A DNA stretch of 64,000 nucleotides from Thermohalobacter berrensis (GTDB lineage: Bacteria; Bacillota; Clostridia; Tissierellales; Thermohalobacteraceae), in the NCBI RefSeq assembly GCF_003609645.1, contig NZ_MCIB01000001.1, positions 186,001 through 250,000 on the forward strand, given 5' to 3'. Shown here piece by piece: positions 53,886 to 63,644 of the stretch. The translations under genes were made by a program, and so were the position numbers. Position 1 is the first letter of the stretch. Each line of letters begins with the position of its first letter. Below the pieces are notes generated by a model. That model saw nothing but the letters and a program-made list of their open reading frames with translations, had not been told where the DNA came from and ran no database searches.

Positions 53886-55103
53886 ATGAAAATAATTATT
53901 CAAAAATTTGGAGGAACTTCTGTTGCAACTGTTGAAAACAGAGAAAGAGTATCACAAAAAATTATTAATAAGTATAATTCAGGATATGGCGTAGTTGTAG
54001 TAGTTTCAGCAATTGGAAGAAAAGGTGACCCATATGCAACTGATACTCTATTAAGTTTAGTAGATAGAAATACATTAAATAAAAGAGAGTTGGATATACT
54101 TATGTCCTGTGGGGAAGTAATATCTGCAGTAGTTTTATGCAATTTATTAAACAAAAAAGGATATGATGCTGTAGTGCTTAATGGGGCTCAAGCAGGAATA
54201 AGAACTAACAAAGTATTTGGGAATGCAGAGGTATTAAATGTTACAAGTAATAATATTACTACTTATTTAAAAGAAAGAAAAATAGTAATAGTTACAGGTT
54301 TTCAAGGAGTAACAGAAGATGGAGAAATAACAACTTTAGGTAGAGGTGGAAGTGACACAACAGCAGTTGTTTTAGGTGAAGCCTTAGGGTGTGAATATGT
54401 TGAAATATATACTGATGTCGATGGAATTATGACTGCTGACCCAAGAATAGTACCAGAGGCAAAAGTTATTGATAAAATGTGTTATTCAGAAGTATTTCAA
54501 TTAGCTGAAAATGGTGCTAAAGTAATACATCCAAAGGCTGTGGAAATCGCTGAAAGAAGTAATATAAAGGTAATAATAAAAAATACTCTTAAAGATTGCC
54601 AAGGTACACTAATTACTAATAATGAAGATTCTAATTATTACCAAAGAAAAAAAAGAACTTATAATGACAATATTATTAATGCCATTACCTATAAAGATAA
54701 ACGTGTTCAAGTTATAGTCAATGTATCAGATAAACAAGCTACAGAAAAATTAATGGAAGAGATTACCAACGCTAATATTAGTTTAGATTTAATTAATTTT
54801 TTTATTGATAAGAAAATTTTTACTATTGATGAAGACGATTTACAATCATTAGAGTCTATCTTGGATTCTGGAAACTACAACTACAATGTAGTAAATAAGT
54901 GTACTAAATTATGTGTAATTGGGCATAGAATGAGAGGAATTCCTGGAGTAATGGCGAGGATAGTTAATGCTCTATCTAAGGAAAATATAGAGATATTACA
55001 GTCTTCAGATTCTCATACTACCATATGGTGTTTAGTAAAATCAGAAGATGCTGATAAAGCAGTTAGAATTCTTCATAAGGAATTTGACATGGATAAAAAG
55101 TAG
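53886..55103 (+). CDS. dapG: Aspartate kinase
   Basis: 405 residues. Kinase domain: IIIQKFGGTSVATVENRERV, TLGRGGSDTTAVVLGEALGC and YTDVDGIMTADPRIV; two ACT domains follow from ~270, with VIGHRMRGIPGVMARIVNAL. It phosphorylates aspartate to start lysine, diaminopimelate, threonine and methionine synthesis. The length and ACT layout match the DapG (diaminopimelate-sensitive) type, and the pnp-ylxY-mlpA-ymxH-dapG synteny supports it; feedback specificity is not visible. Confidence 0.93.
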   Translation: MKIIIQKFGGTSVATVENRERVSQKIINKYNSGYGVVVVVSAIGRKGDPYATDTLLSLVDRNTLNKRELDILMSCGEVISAVVLCNLLNKKGYDAVVLNGAQAGIRTNKVFGNAEVLNVTSNNITTYLKERKIVIVTGFQGVTEDGEITTLGRGGSDTTAVVLGEALGCEYVEIYTDVDGIMTADPRIVPEAKVIDKMCYSEVFQLAENGAKVIHPKAVEIAERSNIKVIIKNTLKDCQGTLITNNEDSNYYQRKKRTYNDNIINAITYKDKRVQVIVNVSDKQATEKLMEEITNANISLDLINFFIDKKIFTIDEDDLQSLESILDSGNYNYNVVNKCTKLCVIGHRMRGIPGVMARIVNALSKENIEILQSSDSHTTIWCLVKSEDADKAVRILHKEFDMDKK

Positions 55104-55127
55104 GCTATATGCCTACTTTTTCTTTTT
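55096..55127 (+). terminator. Intrinsic terminator after dapG
   Basis: AAAAGTAGGC (55096-55105) pairs with GCCTACTTTT (55111-55120), then TCTTTTT. The stem includes the dapG stop codon. Confidence 0.9.
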
Positions 55128-55198
55128 GATAAGCATATAATTTAGATATTAGTAAACAATATATATAGAAATCATAGCTATAGAAAGGAGTAATAAGA

Positions 55199-55969
55199 TT
55201 GGATAAATTTGAAAATGAAAATAATGTTAACATTAATACTGATGAAAAGATAACATTACCTAATAATCCGACAAAAGAAAAAAATAACTCTAAGATACCT
55301 GTAAATACAAAGCTTAATAATATTCAAGCAATTGGGACACCAACAATACCGAGCTCTCCAAAGGATATCCACTTCCTATCCATTATAGGACAAGTGGAAG
55401 GACATAATGTTTCTCCCCCCCAAAAGAAAGCTACTAAATATGAACATATAATGCCACAACTTGTAAATGTTCAGCAAAATCCTCAAGTAAAAGGTTTACT
55501 TGTGATTTTAAATACAATGGGTGGAGATGTAGAAGCTGGATTAGCTTTAGCTGAAATGATAAATAGTATTGATAAACCAAAGGTATCTTTAGTATTAGGG
55601 GGCAGCCATAGTATTGGTGTTCCATTAGCTACATCAAGTGATTATTCTTTTATTGTTCCTACAGCAACAATGACAATTCATCCTGTAAGAATGACAGGAT
55701 TAGTAATTGGAGTTCCTCAGACTTTCAGATATTTTCAGAAAATGCAAGAAAGGATAATAGATTTTATTCTCAGAACTTCTAAGATTGATAGAGAAAGTTT
55801 AATGAATTTTATGTATGATACAGATGAAATTGCAAATGATGTAGGGACTATATTAGTTGGTAAAGAGGCAGTTAAATATGGCTTGATTGATGAGGTTGGA
55901 GGTTTAAATAAAGCATTAAATAAATTAAGAGAAATGATTAAAATAAATAATAAAATAGAAAGCGAATAG
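55199..55969 (+). CDS. tepA: TepA-type ClpP-class serine protease
   Basis: 256 residues, TTG start behind AGAAAGGAGTAATAAG. A ~55-residue polar N-terminal extension precedes the ClpP/SppA-like crotonase fold. Nucleophile Ser is in [14 protein letters not shown] and the His in [28 protein letters not shown] forms the oxyanion region. B. subtilis TepA lies in the same region before spoIIIE/ftsK and was reported to aid protein translocation and signal-peptide removal. No signal peptide is seen, so it is likely cytoplasmic. A terminator follows. Confidence 0.92.
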   Translation: MDKFENENNVNINTDEKITLPNNPTKEKNNSKIPVNTKLNNIQAIGTPTIPSSPKDIHFLSIIGQVEGHNVSPPQKKATKYEHIMPQLVNVQQNPQVKGLLVILNTMGGDVEAGLALAEMINSIDKPKVSLVLGGSHSIGVPLATSSDYSFIVPTATMTIHPVRMTGLVIGVPQTFRYFQKMQERIIDFILRTSKIDRESLMNFMYDTDEIANDVGTILVGKEAVKYGLIDEVGGLNKALNKLREMIKINNKIESE

Positions 55970-56004
55970 TATTAGAAAATAAATTGTGTTATAATTACTT
56001 CAGA

Positions 56005-56041
56005 AAAGTGTTAATGTTAGTATCATTAACACTTTATTTTT
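56005..56041 (+). terminator. Intrinsic terminator after tepA
   Basis: AAAGTGTTAATG (56005-56016) pairs with CATTAACACTTT (56024-56035), then ATTTTTG. An extended -10 (TGTTATAAT, 55987-55995) sits just before it without a good -35, which is not claimed as a promoter. Confidence 0.88.
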
Positions 56042-56117
56042 GTTTAATATATTTATTTAACGATAAGAGTTATATATTACATTATTACTTATTTCTATAT
56101 TATAAGGGGGTTTTAAA

Positions 56118-56951
56118 ATGGACTTATTTAAGGTAATTATACTTGCAATTTTTCAAGGAATAACTGAATTTCTTCCAATCAGTAGTTCAGGTCATCTAGT
56201 GTTGCTTCAAGATTTATTAGGAATTAAAGAAGGCAACCTTTTTATTGCAGTAATGTTACATTTTGGAACTTTAATCTCAATTTTAATAGTTTATTTTAAA
56301 GATATAGTCGGTATAATTAATGAATTTTTTATTATGATTATAGAATTTTTAAAGTATAAAAAAATTAATATTGATAATGAATATAAAATGTTATCTATTC
56401 TAATTATTATTGGTTCTATCCCTACAGGATTAATGGGAATTTTTTTAGGAGATGTTTTTGAAAGTTTTTATAATTCTACTTTAATTGTTGGATTTGCTCT
56501 TATTATTACAGGTCTACTTTTATGGATAGCTGAAAAAAGTAGTTCAGGTATAAAAAATGTTAAAGATATGAATATACTAGATGCTTTATTAATAGGTATA
56601 TTTCAAGGACTAGCTATAACTCCAGGTATTTCGAGGTCTGGTTCTACTATCGTTGGAGGATTGTTTAGGGGACTAAATAAAAAATTAGCTACTAGATTTT
56701 CATTTTTATTAGCTATACCAGCTATTTTAGGTGCGTCTTTAATAGAATTTTATAAGGCAATATCTGTACAGACAAGTGTTGTACTTAGCAACTTATTGGT
56801 TCCAGCTATTATAGGAATATTTGTATCAGCTATTACAGGAGTTTTTGCTATTAAGCTTTTAATAAGAGTTCTAGAAAAAGGAAAATTATATTATTTTTCT
56901 GTATATGTTTGGATATTAGGAATAATGATAATACTTGTAGAAAACCTCTAA
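56118..56951 (+). CDS. uppP: Undecaprenyl-diphosphatase UppP/BacA
   Basis: 277 residues, about eight membrane segments. Active-site motifs of the BacA family: GITEFLPISSSGHLVLLQDL (Glu and His) and ITPGISRSGSTIVGGLFRGL (Arg). It removes a phosphate from undecaprenyl diphosphate so the carrier can be reused in peptidoglycan synthesis, complementing uppS earlier in the window. Site AAGGGGGTTTTAAA. Confidence 0.96.
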   Translation: MDLFKVIILAIFQGITEFLPISSSGHLVLLQDLLGIKEGNLFIAVMLHFGTLISILIVYFKDIVGIINEFFIMIIEFLKYKKINIDNEYKMLSILIIIGSIPTGLMGIFLGDVFESFYNSTLIVGFALIITGLLLWIAEKSSSGIKNVKDMNILDALLIGIFQGLAITPGISRSGSTIVGGLFRGLNKKLATRFSFLLAIPAILGASLIEFYKAISVQTSVVLSNLLVPAIIGIFVSAITGVFAIKLLIRVLEKGKLYYFSVYVWILGIMIILVENL

Positions 56952-57013
56952 AAGTGTTTTTACTAAAAGGATTTTTATATGTTATATAGAATTACTTTTA
57001 TGAGGTGATTAGA

Positions 57014-59314
57014 TTGGCAAAATTTAAAAAGAAATCAAAAAGAAAAAGAAAAAAAAATAGAAATAAAGAAATTAATAAAGAAGTTGTAGGGATATCCATA
57101 ATTTCAGCAGGTATTTTAGCCCTAGTAAGTATGCATAGTCAATCTACTGGTTTTATTGGAATTATAATTAGAAACAAATTTATGGAATTAGCAGGTATTG
57201 GAGGATATATTATACCTTATCTAATTCTTTTAACGGGAATACTTGTTATTTTAGATAGATTAGATCTTTATAAAAGCAATAAAGTTGTAAATTTATTTAT
57301 TATCTTTTCTGGTATTCTAACTATTATGCATATTAGATTATTTCCAGATAATTTAGAAATAAATTTTATTGATAAAGTTAAATTATCTATTGAATATGGT
57401 AAAGAGGCCCTTGGTGGCGGATTAATTGGTGCTATCTTTTCCCATGGACTTTTAAGGCTGTTTGGCAAAATAGGTTCATATATAATAGTTTTATCAGCAA
57501 TATTAATTTCTTTTTTAGTATTTACAGGTATTAGTATAGTGGATATTCTAAAAAATATATCTATGAGACTAGTAGAAATATTAAAAATAGGATTTGAAGC
57601 AGTAAAAGAGTTTATTTACATTGATACAGAAAATAATCAAAAAAAGGATAAACCTAAGAAGAAAAAAAGAAAAAATAAAAATCAACTTGAAAATAAGGAT
57701 GAAACCAATACTGAATTGGATGAAAAGATAAAAATACTTGACTTTACAAAGGATATTAATAAAAATGAAGATACTGATAATAAAGAAAATACAGAAATTA
57801 ACTTTCAAAAAATAAATAAATCTGATAGTAAAATAAGTAAAGAGTCAAAAAAAGAAGCTTCAATAACAAGTATTCAAATTGTTAATGAAGGAAATATGGA
57901 AAATTATGAACTTCCAAATTTAGAGCTTTTAGATAAAACTGAAAAAAAATCTAATAAAAATGAAAAGAAACATATCCTTAATAATGCTAAAAAACTTGAA
58001 CAAACTTTTAGTAACTTTGGTATTAAAGCAAAAGTAATTCAAATTAGTAAAGGTCCAACTATTACTAGATATGAACTTCAACCAGCTCCTGGTGTTAAAG
58101 TTAGTAAAATTGTTAATTTAGCAGATGATATTGCTTTAAGTTTAGCAGCTTCTGATATTAGAATTGAAGCACCTATACCTGGTAAATCTGCTATTGGTAT
58201 TGAAGTACCAAATAAGGAAAAGTTAACAGTTAGTTTAAGGGAAGTTTTAGAATCAAAAGAGTACATGAATATTGATAGTAAAATCCCTTTTGCACTTGGA
58301 AAAGATATTGCTGGACAATCTATGGTAGCAAATATAGAAAAGATGCCTCATCTTTTAATTGCAGGGGCTACAGGTTCAGGAAAGAGTGTATGTATTAATA
58401 CTTTAATTACTAGTATTCTTTATAAAGCAAGACCTAATGAAGTAAAACTTTTAATGATTGATCCTAAGGTTGTTGAATTAAGTATATATAATGGAATACC
58501 TCATCTTTTAATACCTGTTGTTACAGACCCTAGAAAGGCTGCAAGTGCGTTGAATTGGGCTGTACAAGAAATGACTAGAAGATATAAATTGTTTGCAGAT
58601 AATGGTGTGAGAGATATTTCTAGTTTTAATTCTAATATAGCTAGTAATTCGGATGTAGAAAGACTACCTCAAATTGTATTAATTATAGATGAATTAGCAG
58701 ACCTTATGATGGTATCGCCAGGGGAAGTAGAAGATAGTATATGTAGATTAGCACAAATGGCAAGAGCAGCAGGAATACATCTTATAATAGCGACACAAAG
58801 GCCTTCAGTAGATGTTATTACTGGAACTATTAAAGCGAATATTCCTTCTAGAATATCATTTGCAGTTTCATCTTTAGCTGATTCACGTACTATTCTAGAC
58901 ATGGGTGGTGCTGAGAAATTATTAGGTAAAGGTGATATGCTTTATTATCCAGTAGGTGCATCTAAGCCAAAAAGAATTCAGGGGGCTTTTATAAGTGAGA
59001 AAGAAGTAGAAAAGATTGTAAACTTCTTAAAAGCTCAAGGAAATACTAAGTATGAAGAAGAAGTAATTGATAATATTGAAAAAAATGTTAATACAGATAA
59101 TGAAGATTGTGATGAATTATTATCTAAAGCAATAGAACTTGTAGTAGAAGAGGGGCAAGCATCAATATCTTACCTACAAAGAAAATTAAGAATTGGATAT
59201 GCTAGAGCAGCGCGTCTTATGGATGAGATGGAAGAAAGAGGTATTGTTGGAGGACATGAGGGAAGTAAGCCAAGAAAAGTTTTAGTTACTAAAGAAGATA
59301 TAGGCATTTCTTAA
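57014..59314 (+). CDS. ftsK: FtsK/SpoIIIE-family DNA translocase
   Basis: 766 residues from TTG 57014 (GAGGTGATTAG upstream; a GTG at 57005 lies inside it). Basic N-terminal tail, four or so membrane segments (about 25-185), a charged linker (about 190-325), then the RecA-like motor: IAGATGSGKSVCINTLITSI (Walker A ~451), RLPQIVLIIDELADLMMV (Walker B), and the C-terminal winged-helix gamma domain (about 703-748, SYLQRKLRIGYARAARLMDE). It pumps DNA across the septum during division or sporulation. FtsK or SpoIIIE cannot be separated from sequence. Confidence 0.96.
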   Translation: MAKFKKKSKRKRKKNRNKEINKEVVGISIISAGILALVSMHSQSTGFIGIIIRNKFMELAGIGGYIIPYLILLTGILVILDRLDLYKSNKVVNLFIIFSGILTIMHIRLFPDNLEINFIDKVKLSIEYGKEALGGGLIGAIFSHGLLRLFGKIGSYIIVLSAILISFLVFTGISIVDILKNISMRLVEILKIGFEAVKEFIYIDTENNQKKDKPKKKKRKNKNQLENKDETNTELDEKIKILDFTKDINKNEDTDNKENTEINFQKINKSDSKISKESKKEASITSIQIVNEGNMENYELPNLELLDKTEKKSNKNEKKHILNNAKKLEQTFSNFGIKAKVIQISKGPTITRYELQPAPGVKVSKIVNLADDIALSLAASDIRIEAPIPGKSAIGIEVPNKEKLTVSLREVLESKEYMNIDSKIPFALGKDIAGQSMVANIEKMPHLLIAGATGSGKSVCINTLITSILYKARPNEVKLLMIDPKVVELSIYNGIPHLLIPVVTDPRKAASALNWAVQEMTRRYKLFADNGVRDISSFNSNIASNSDVERLPQIVLIIDELADLMMVSPGEVEDSICRLAQMARAAGIHLIIATQRPSVDVITGTIKANIPSRISFAVSSLADSRTILDMGGAEKLLGKGDMLYYPVGASKPKRIQGAFISEKEVEKIVNFLKAQGNTKYEEEVIDNIEKNVNTDNEDCDELLSKAIELVVEEGQASISYLQRKLRIGYARAARLMDEMEERGIVGGHEGSKPRKVLVTKEDIGIS

Positions 59315-59358
59315 ATAATATCTACATGCTTTAATATTAAAAATAGGGTGTGATACTA

Positions 59359-60402
59359 ATGAAAAGAGTAATAGAAATTCCAGATATAATAACAAAGAAT
59401 AATATTGTTTTTATCGATGTAAGAAGTCCTAAAGAATTTGAGGAAGGAACTATTCCAGGGGCAATAAACATACCTATTCTTACTAATGAGGAAAGAGAGC
59501 ATGTAGGTTATCTTTATAAGCAAGTTGACGTAGAAGTTGCAAAGGAAAAAGGTTTAGAATATGCTTCACAGAAACTTGTAAATATATATAAAAGGATAAA
59601 AGACATAAAAAAGAAAAACAGAGAGGTTGCTTTATTTTGTTATAGAGGTGGTATGAGAAGTAATTCTATTGCCTCAATATTAAATTTAATGAATATAGAC
59701 GTCTATGTAATTAATGGAGGATATAAAAGTTATAGGCAATATGTTCTTCAAGAGCTTAGTAAATATAAAGATAAATTTAAATTTATAGTATTACATGGAT
59801 ATACTGGAGTAGGCAAAACTAAAATAATTAGGAAACTTAAAAATAAAAAAGTTCCAGTATTAGACCTCGAACTATTAGCTAGAAACAGTGGGTCAGTATT
59901 TGGCAATCTTTCTTTTGGTAAATCAAACACGCAAAAAAATTTTGATGCTTTATTATTTAAAGAGCTAAAAAAAATTAATAAAAATTATATTTTTATAGAA
60001 AGTGAAAGTAGAAGAATAGGGAAAGTAATACTTCCTGATTTAATATATGATAATATGAAAAATGGATACCACATTTTAATAAAAACTAATATGGAAAAAA
60101 GAATTAATAATATTTTAGATGAATATGTTACTGTAAGGTTGGAGAACAAAGAAGAGAAGTTAATTAATTGTATAAAAAAATTAAAAAAGAGGATAGGACA
60201 ACAAAAGACTAATATATTAATAGAAAGAATAAGGGAAAAAAACTATAATTACGTAATAAAAAATTTAATGATAGAATACTATGATCCTTTGTATGATCAT
60301 TCTTTAGATAAGATACAAAAATATGATAAAATAATTGAGTATGATAGTATAGATAGTTGTGTAGATCAACTTATTGACTTTGCAAATGAATACTGCAAAT
60401 GA
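59359..60402 (+). CDS. mnmH: tRNA 2-selenouridine synthase
   Basis: 347 residues from ATG 59359 (AGGGTGTGAT upstream; GTG at 59350 also in frame). N-terminal rhodanese domain (FIDVRSPKEFEEGTIPGAIN) with active Cys near residue 94 in FCYRGGMRSNSIA; then a P-loop (HGYTGVGKTKII, ~148-156). This two-domain layout is that of SelU/MnmH, which replaces sulfur with selenium at the wobble uridine of Lys, Glu and Gln tRNAs, using selenophosphate. It implies selD elsewhere in the genome. Sits between ftsK and rimO. Confidence 0.93.
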   Translation: MKRVIEIPDIITKNNIVFIDVRSPKEFEEGTIPGAINIPILTNEEREHVGYLYKQVDVEVAKEKGLEYASQKLVNIYKRIKDIKKKNREVALFCYRGGMRSNSIASILNLMNIDVYVINGGYKSYRQYVLQELSKYKDKFKFIVLHGYTGVGKTKIIRKLKNKKVPVLDLELLARNSGSVFGNLSFGKSNTQKNFDALLFKELKKINKNYIFIESESRRIGKVILPDLIYDNMKNGYHILIKTNMEKRINNILDEYVTVRLENKEEKLINCIKKLKKRIGQQKTNILIERIREKNYNYVIKNLMIEYYDPLYDHSLDKIQKYDKIIEYDSIDSCVDQLIDFANEYCK

Positions 60403-60415
60403 AAGGAGTTTTCGA

Positions 60416-61759
60416 ATGGATAAGAATGTAGCAATAATTTCACTTGGATGCTCTAAAAACCTTGTAGATTCTGAAATAATAATGGGTATTTTAAATAAAA
60501 ATGGATATACCCTTACTAATGATGCTAGTGAAGCAAATATTATTGTTGTTAATACTTGTGGTTTTATTGATTCAGCTAAAGAAGAATCAATAGATACAAT
60601 AATTGAAGTAGGTGAATATAAAAAAAATGGTAAGTGTAAATTTTTAATTGTATGTGGCTGTTTAGGCGAAAGATATAAAGATGAGCTTATAAAAGAAATG
60701 CCTGAAATTGATGCTGTAATTGGAACAGGGAATATTACTGAGATTATTAAAGTTATTAATGAACTATCAAATCAAAAGAAAATAATCAAAGTTGGACAAA
60801 CCAATTATTTACCTAATGAAAATGAACCAAGGATTATTTCAACTCAAAAGCCAACAGCCTATGTAAAAATTGCTGAAGGCTGTGATAATTTCTGCACATA
60901 TTGTATTATTCCTAAGTTAAGAGGGAGATATAGAAGTAGAAAGATAGAATCAATAGAAAAAGAGGTAAAAGAATTGGCTCGACAAGGTATTAAAGAGATT
61001 ATCTTAATAGCTCAAGATACGACTAGATATGGAATAGATATATACGATGAATACAGACTACCTGAATTACTTGATAGGTTAAATAAAATAGAGGAAATAG
61101 AATGGATAAGAGTTTTATATATGTACCCAGATGCTTTTACTGATGAATTAATAGAAAGTATTAGAGAAAATGAAAAAGTAGTAAATTATGTGGATATTCC
61201 TATACAACATATTAATAATAATATACTAAAAAGAATGAATAGAAGAGCAACAAAAGAAGATATATTAAAGCTTATTAATAAATTAAGAGATAATATTCCA
61301 AATATAATTATAAGGACAACATTAATTGTAGGATTCCCTGGTGAAACAGAAGAAGATTTTAATGAATTATATGATTTTATTAAAGATAAAGAATTTGATA
61401 GGCTAGGAGTATTTACTTATTCTAAAGAAGAAGGAACACCAGCTGCAAAATTCAAAGACCAAATAGAAGAAAGTATAAAAAAAGAAAGACAAAATAAAAT
61501 AATGGAAATACAAAGGAAAATATCATATGAAAAAAATCTACAAAAATTAGACAAACAATATAAAGTACTTTTAGAAGAAAAAATAGAAGATGATAATGTT
61601 TATGTTGGTAGAACATATATGGATGTTCCTGAAATTGATGGGGTGGTCTATGTTCATAGTGACAAAGATTTAGAATTAGGTACATTCATAAATGTAAAGA
61701 TTGTAGATGCATTAGAATATGATTTGATAGGGGAGATTATAGATGAATTTAGCCAATAA
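60416..61759 (+). CDS. rimO: RimO, ribosomal S12 methylthiotransferase
   Basis: 447 residues from ATG 60416, 5 bases from AAAGGAG; an in-frame start at 60374 would overlap mnmH. N-terminal cluster cysteines in ISLGCSKNLVDSE, VNTCGFID and VCGCLGERY. Radical-SAM CxxxCxxC in AEGCDNFCTYCIIPKLRGRY. TRAM domain at the C terminus. It adds a methylthio group to Asp of ribosomal protein S12. RimO rather than MiaB is supported by SLGCSKNLVDSE and the pgsA-cinA neighbours. Confidence 0.95.
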   Translation: MDKNVAIISLGCSKNLVDSEIIMGILNKNGYTLTNDASEANIIVVNTCGFIDSAKEESIDTIIEVGEYKKNGKCKFLIVCGCLGERYKDELIKEMPEIDAVIGTGNITEIIKVINELSNQKKIIKVGQTNYLPNENEPRIISTQKPTAYVKIAEGCDNFCTYCIIPKLRGRYRSRKIESIEKEVKELARQGIKEIILIAQDTTRYGIDIYDEYRLPELLDRLNKIEEIEWIRVLYMYPDAFTDELIESIRENEKVVNYVDIPIQHINNNILKRMNRRATKEDILKLINKLRDNIPNIIIRTTLIVGFPGETEEDFNELYDFIKDKEFDRLGVFTYSKEEGTPAAKFKDQIEESIKKERQNKIMEIQRKISYEKNLQKLDKQYKVLLEEKIEDDNVYVGRTYMDVPEIDGVVYVHSDKDLELGTFINVKIVDALEYDLIGEIIDEFSQ

Positions 61760-62288
61760 GTTAACTTTAGTAAGAATTTTCTTAGTGCCTGTTTTTATGT
61801 TTTTTTTACTTGTTAAAATTCCCTATGGAGAGTATATTGCCGCAGGGATTTTTGTATTAGCTGCTTTAACAGATAGTTTAGATGGATATATTGCAAGAAG
61901 TAGAAATCAAATAACTAAATTTGGAAAATTTATGGACCCGTTAGCTGATAAGCTTCTTGTTTCAGCTGCTCTTATTTCGTTAATAGAAATGGGCAAAATA
62001 TCAGCATGGATTGTTGTAATAATAATAGCTAGAGAATTTGCTATTACAGGTCTTAGAGTTTTGGCAGCGTCAGAAGGTATAACAATTGCTGCAAGCTTTT
62101 GGGGAAAATTAAAAACTATAACGCAAATAATTGCAATTGTTTCACTTTTAATTAATAATTTCCCATTTAGTCTTATTAATGTACCTTTTGATAAAATAGC
62201 TATAACTTTAGCAGTAATATTTACATTAATATCAGGCTTTGATTACTTGTATATTAATAGAAAAGTATTTCATTCAGGGTCAAAATAA
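61743..62288 (+). CDS. pgsA: Phosphatidylglycerophosphate synthase
   Basis: 181 residues, about five membrane segments. The CDP-alcohol phosphotransferase motif is complete: TDSLDGYIARSRNQITKFGK then FMDPLADK (DxxDG..AR..G..D..D). It joins CDP-diacylglycerol (from CdsA) with glycerol-3-phosphate on the way to phosphatidylglycerol. The start lies inside the rimO end (17-base overlap), after GGGGAG. Followed by cinA, as in many Firmicutes. Confidence 0.96.
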   Translation: MNLANKLTLVRIFLVPVFMFFLLVKIPYGEYIAAGIFVLAALTDSLDGYIARSRNQITKFGKFMDPLADKLLVSAALISLIEMGKISAWIVVIIIAREFAITGLRVLAASEGITIAASFWGKLKTITQIIAIVSLLINNFPFSLINVPFDKIAITLAVIFTLISGFDYLYINRKVFHSGSK

Positions 62289-62302
62289 TTTGAGGTGTTT
62301 AT

Positions 62303-63547
62303 ATGAAGGCTGAAATAATAACTATTGGAACTGAATTACTTTTGGGAAACATAGTAAATACCAATTCAAGATACCTTGCTGAAAAATTAGCTGAATTAGG
62401 AATAGATGTATATTACCATACCACAGTAGGAGATAATGAGGTTAGGATTAAAGAAATTGTTATTAATTCATTAAACAGATCGGATATTTTAATTCTTACT
62501 GGTGGTCTAGGACCTACAGGAGACGATATAACTAAAGAAGTAGTAAGTGAGGTTTTTGATGCAAAGTTGACATTAGACGATAAAGTATTAACTAAAATTC
62601 AAAATTTTTTTAACCAAAAAGGTAAATCTATGAGTAAAAACAATATTAAACAAGCTTATATACCTGAAAATAGTATAGTATTAGACAATGATGTAGGAAC
62701 TGCTCCAGGGATATATATAGAAAAAAATGATAAAATTGCGATTCTTTTACCAGGTCCACCAAAAGAGCTTAAAGTAATGTTTCAAAATTATGTAGTACCT
62801 TTGTTAAGTAAAAAATCTAGATATATTATAAAATCAAAGGTAATTAAAACTTTTGGCATAGGCGAATCAAAGTTAGAATCCATAATAAGTAATATTATAA
62901 ATGATAAAAAGAACCCAACAATAGCAACCTATGCAAAAAAAGGACAAGTTGAAATTAGAATAACTGCCAAAGCAGAAAGTGAAAGTAAAACAGATTGTTT
63001 GATAGAGAGTGCTGTAAAACAACTAAAACCTTTAATAAAAGATTATGTTTACAGTTATAACAATGAAACTTTGGAAGAAGTAGTATTTAATCTTCTTAAG
63101 AGAAATGGCCTTAAAATAGGATTTTGTGAATCTTGCACAGGTGGCTTGATATCAAGTCGTTTTACTAAATTACCTGGAGTATCAGAAGTTTTTGAGCGTG
63201 GTATTGTAACTTATAGTAATAAGTCAAAAATTGAAGAAGTAGGAGTTAAGGATACTACCCTTAAAAGATATGGTGCAGTAAGTAGTTATACTGCATTAGA
63301 AATGGCGAAAGGATTAATGGATAAAGGAAATATAGATATTGCAGTATCAGTTACAGGAATAGCAGGTCCAACAGGTGATACTAATAAAAAACCAGTAGGA
63401 TTAGTCTATATTGGTTTTGCTAGTAAAGATTCAGCTTTTACAAAGAAAATAAACTTAACTGGAGATAGAATACAAATACAAAATAAAACTGCTGACATTG
63501 TTTTTAGCGAAATAAGGAAATATTTATTAAAATTAAACGACATATGA
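62303..63547 (+). CDS. cinA: CinA, competence/damage-inducible protein (NMN amidase)
   Basis: 414 residues. N-terminal MoCF/COG1058 domain (ITIGTELLLGNIVNTNSRYL, LTGGLGPTGDDITKEVVSEV) and C-terminal nicotinamide-mononucleotide deamidase domain (GFCESCTGGLISSRFTKLPG, VSVTGIAGPTGDTNKKPVGL). It acts in pyridine-nucleotide salvage and is often cotranscribed with recA, which follows. The recA promoter begins right after the cinA stop, so the two may be separately controlled. Site TGAGGTGTTT. Confidence 0.95.
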   Translation: MKAEIITIGTELLLGNIVNTNSRYLAEKLAELGIDVYYHTTVGDNEVRIKEIVINSLNRSDILILTGGLGPTGDDITKEVVSEVFDAKLTLDDKVLTKIQNFFNQKGKSMSKNNIKQAYIPENSIVLDNDVGTAPGIYIEKNDKIAILLPGPPKELKVMFQNYVVPLLSKKSRYIIKSKVIKTFGIGESKLESIISNIINDKKNPTIATYAKKGQVEIRITAKAESESKTDCLIESAVKQLKPLIKDYVYSYNNETLEEVVFNLLKRNGLKIGFCESCTGGLISSRFTKLPGVSEVFERGIVTYSNKSKIEEVGVKDTTLKRYGAVSSYTALEMAKGLMDKGNIDIAVSVTGIAGPTGDTNKKPVGLVYIGFASKDSAFTKKINLTGDRIQIQNKTADIVFSEIRKYLLKLNDI

Positions 63548-63576
63548 TTGACCTAAAGCTGGAAATATTATATAAT
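63548..63576 (+). promoter_or_regulatory. recA promoter (TTGACC-N17-TATAAT)
   Basis: -35 TTGACC (63548-63553) directly after the cinA stop, 17-base spacer, perfect -10 TATAAT (63571-63576). Expected start near 63583, one base before the LexA box. Confidence 0.9.
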
Positions 63577-63583
63577 AGCATTA

Positions 63584-63595
63584 GAACATACGTTC
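63584..63595 (+). promoter_or_regulatory. LexA/DinR SOS box for recA
   Basis: GAACATACGTTC fits GAAC-N4-GTTC, the Gram-positive LexA (DinR) operator core. It overlaps the transcription start, where bound LexA would block RNA polymerase; DNA damage would relieve it. Confidence 0.9.
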
Positions 63596-63602
63596 GAATC
63601 AA

Positions 63603-63644
63603 ATGGAAAGGTGGGTGAATCCAGGAGATCCTGGGAAATTATGA
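63603..63644 (+). other. Small ORF in the recA leader ending over the recA start
   Basis: A 13-codon frame ([13 protein letters not shown]) whose TGA at 63642-63644 overlaps the recA ATGATG. It has no clear Shine-Dalgarno. Inside it, CCAGG (63621-63625) can pair with CCTGG (63630-63634) and would cover the AGGAG site (63623-63627). Whether it is translated is unknown. Confidence 0.3.

Noticed and set aside
55987-56041. Small RNA made from an extended -10 just before the tepA terminator
   Set aside because: There is no supporting -35 element, so the -10-like sequence alone is too common in this AT-rich DNA.
63611-63640. Earlier recA start at GTG 63611
   Set aside because: It is in frame but has no suitable ribosome-binding site, and RecA proteins normally begin close to [14 protein letters not shown].
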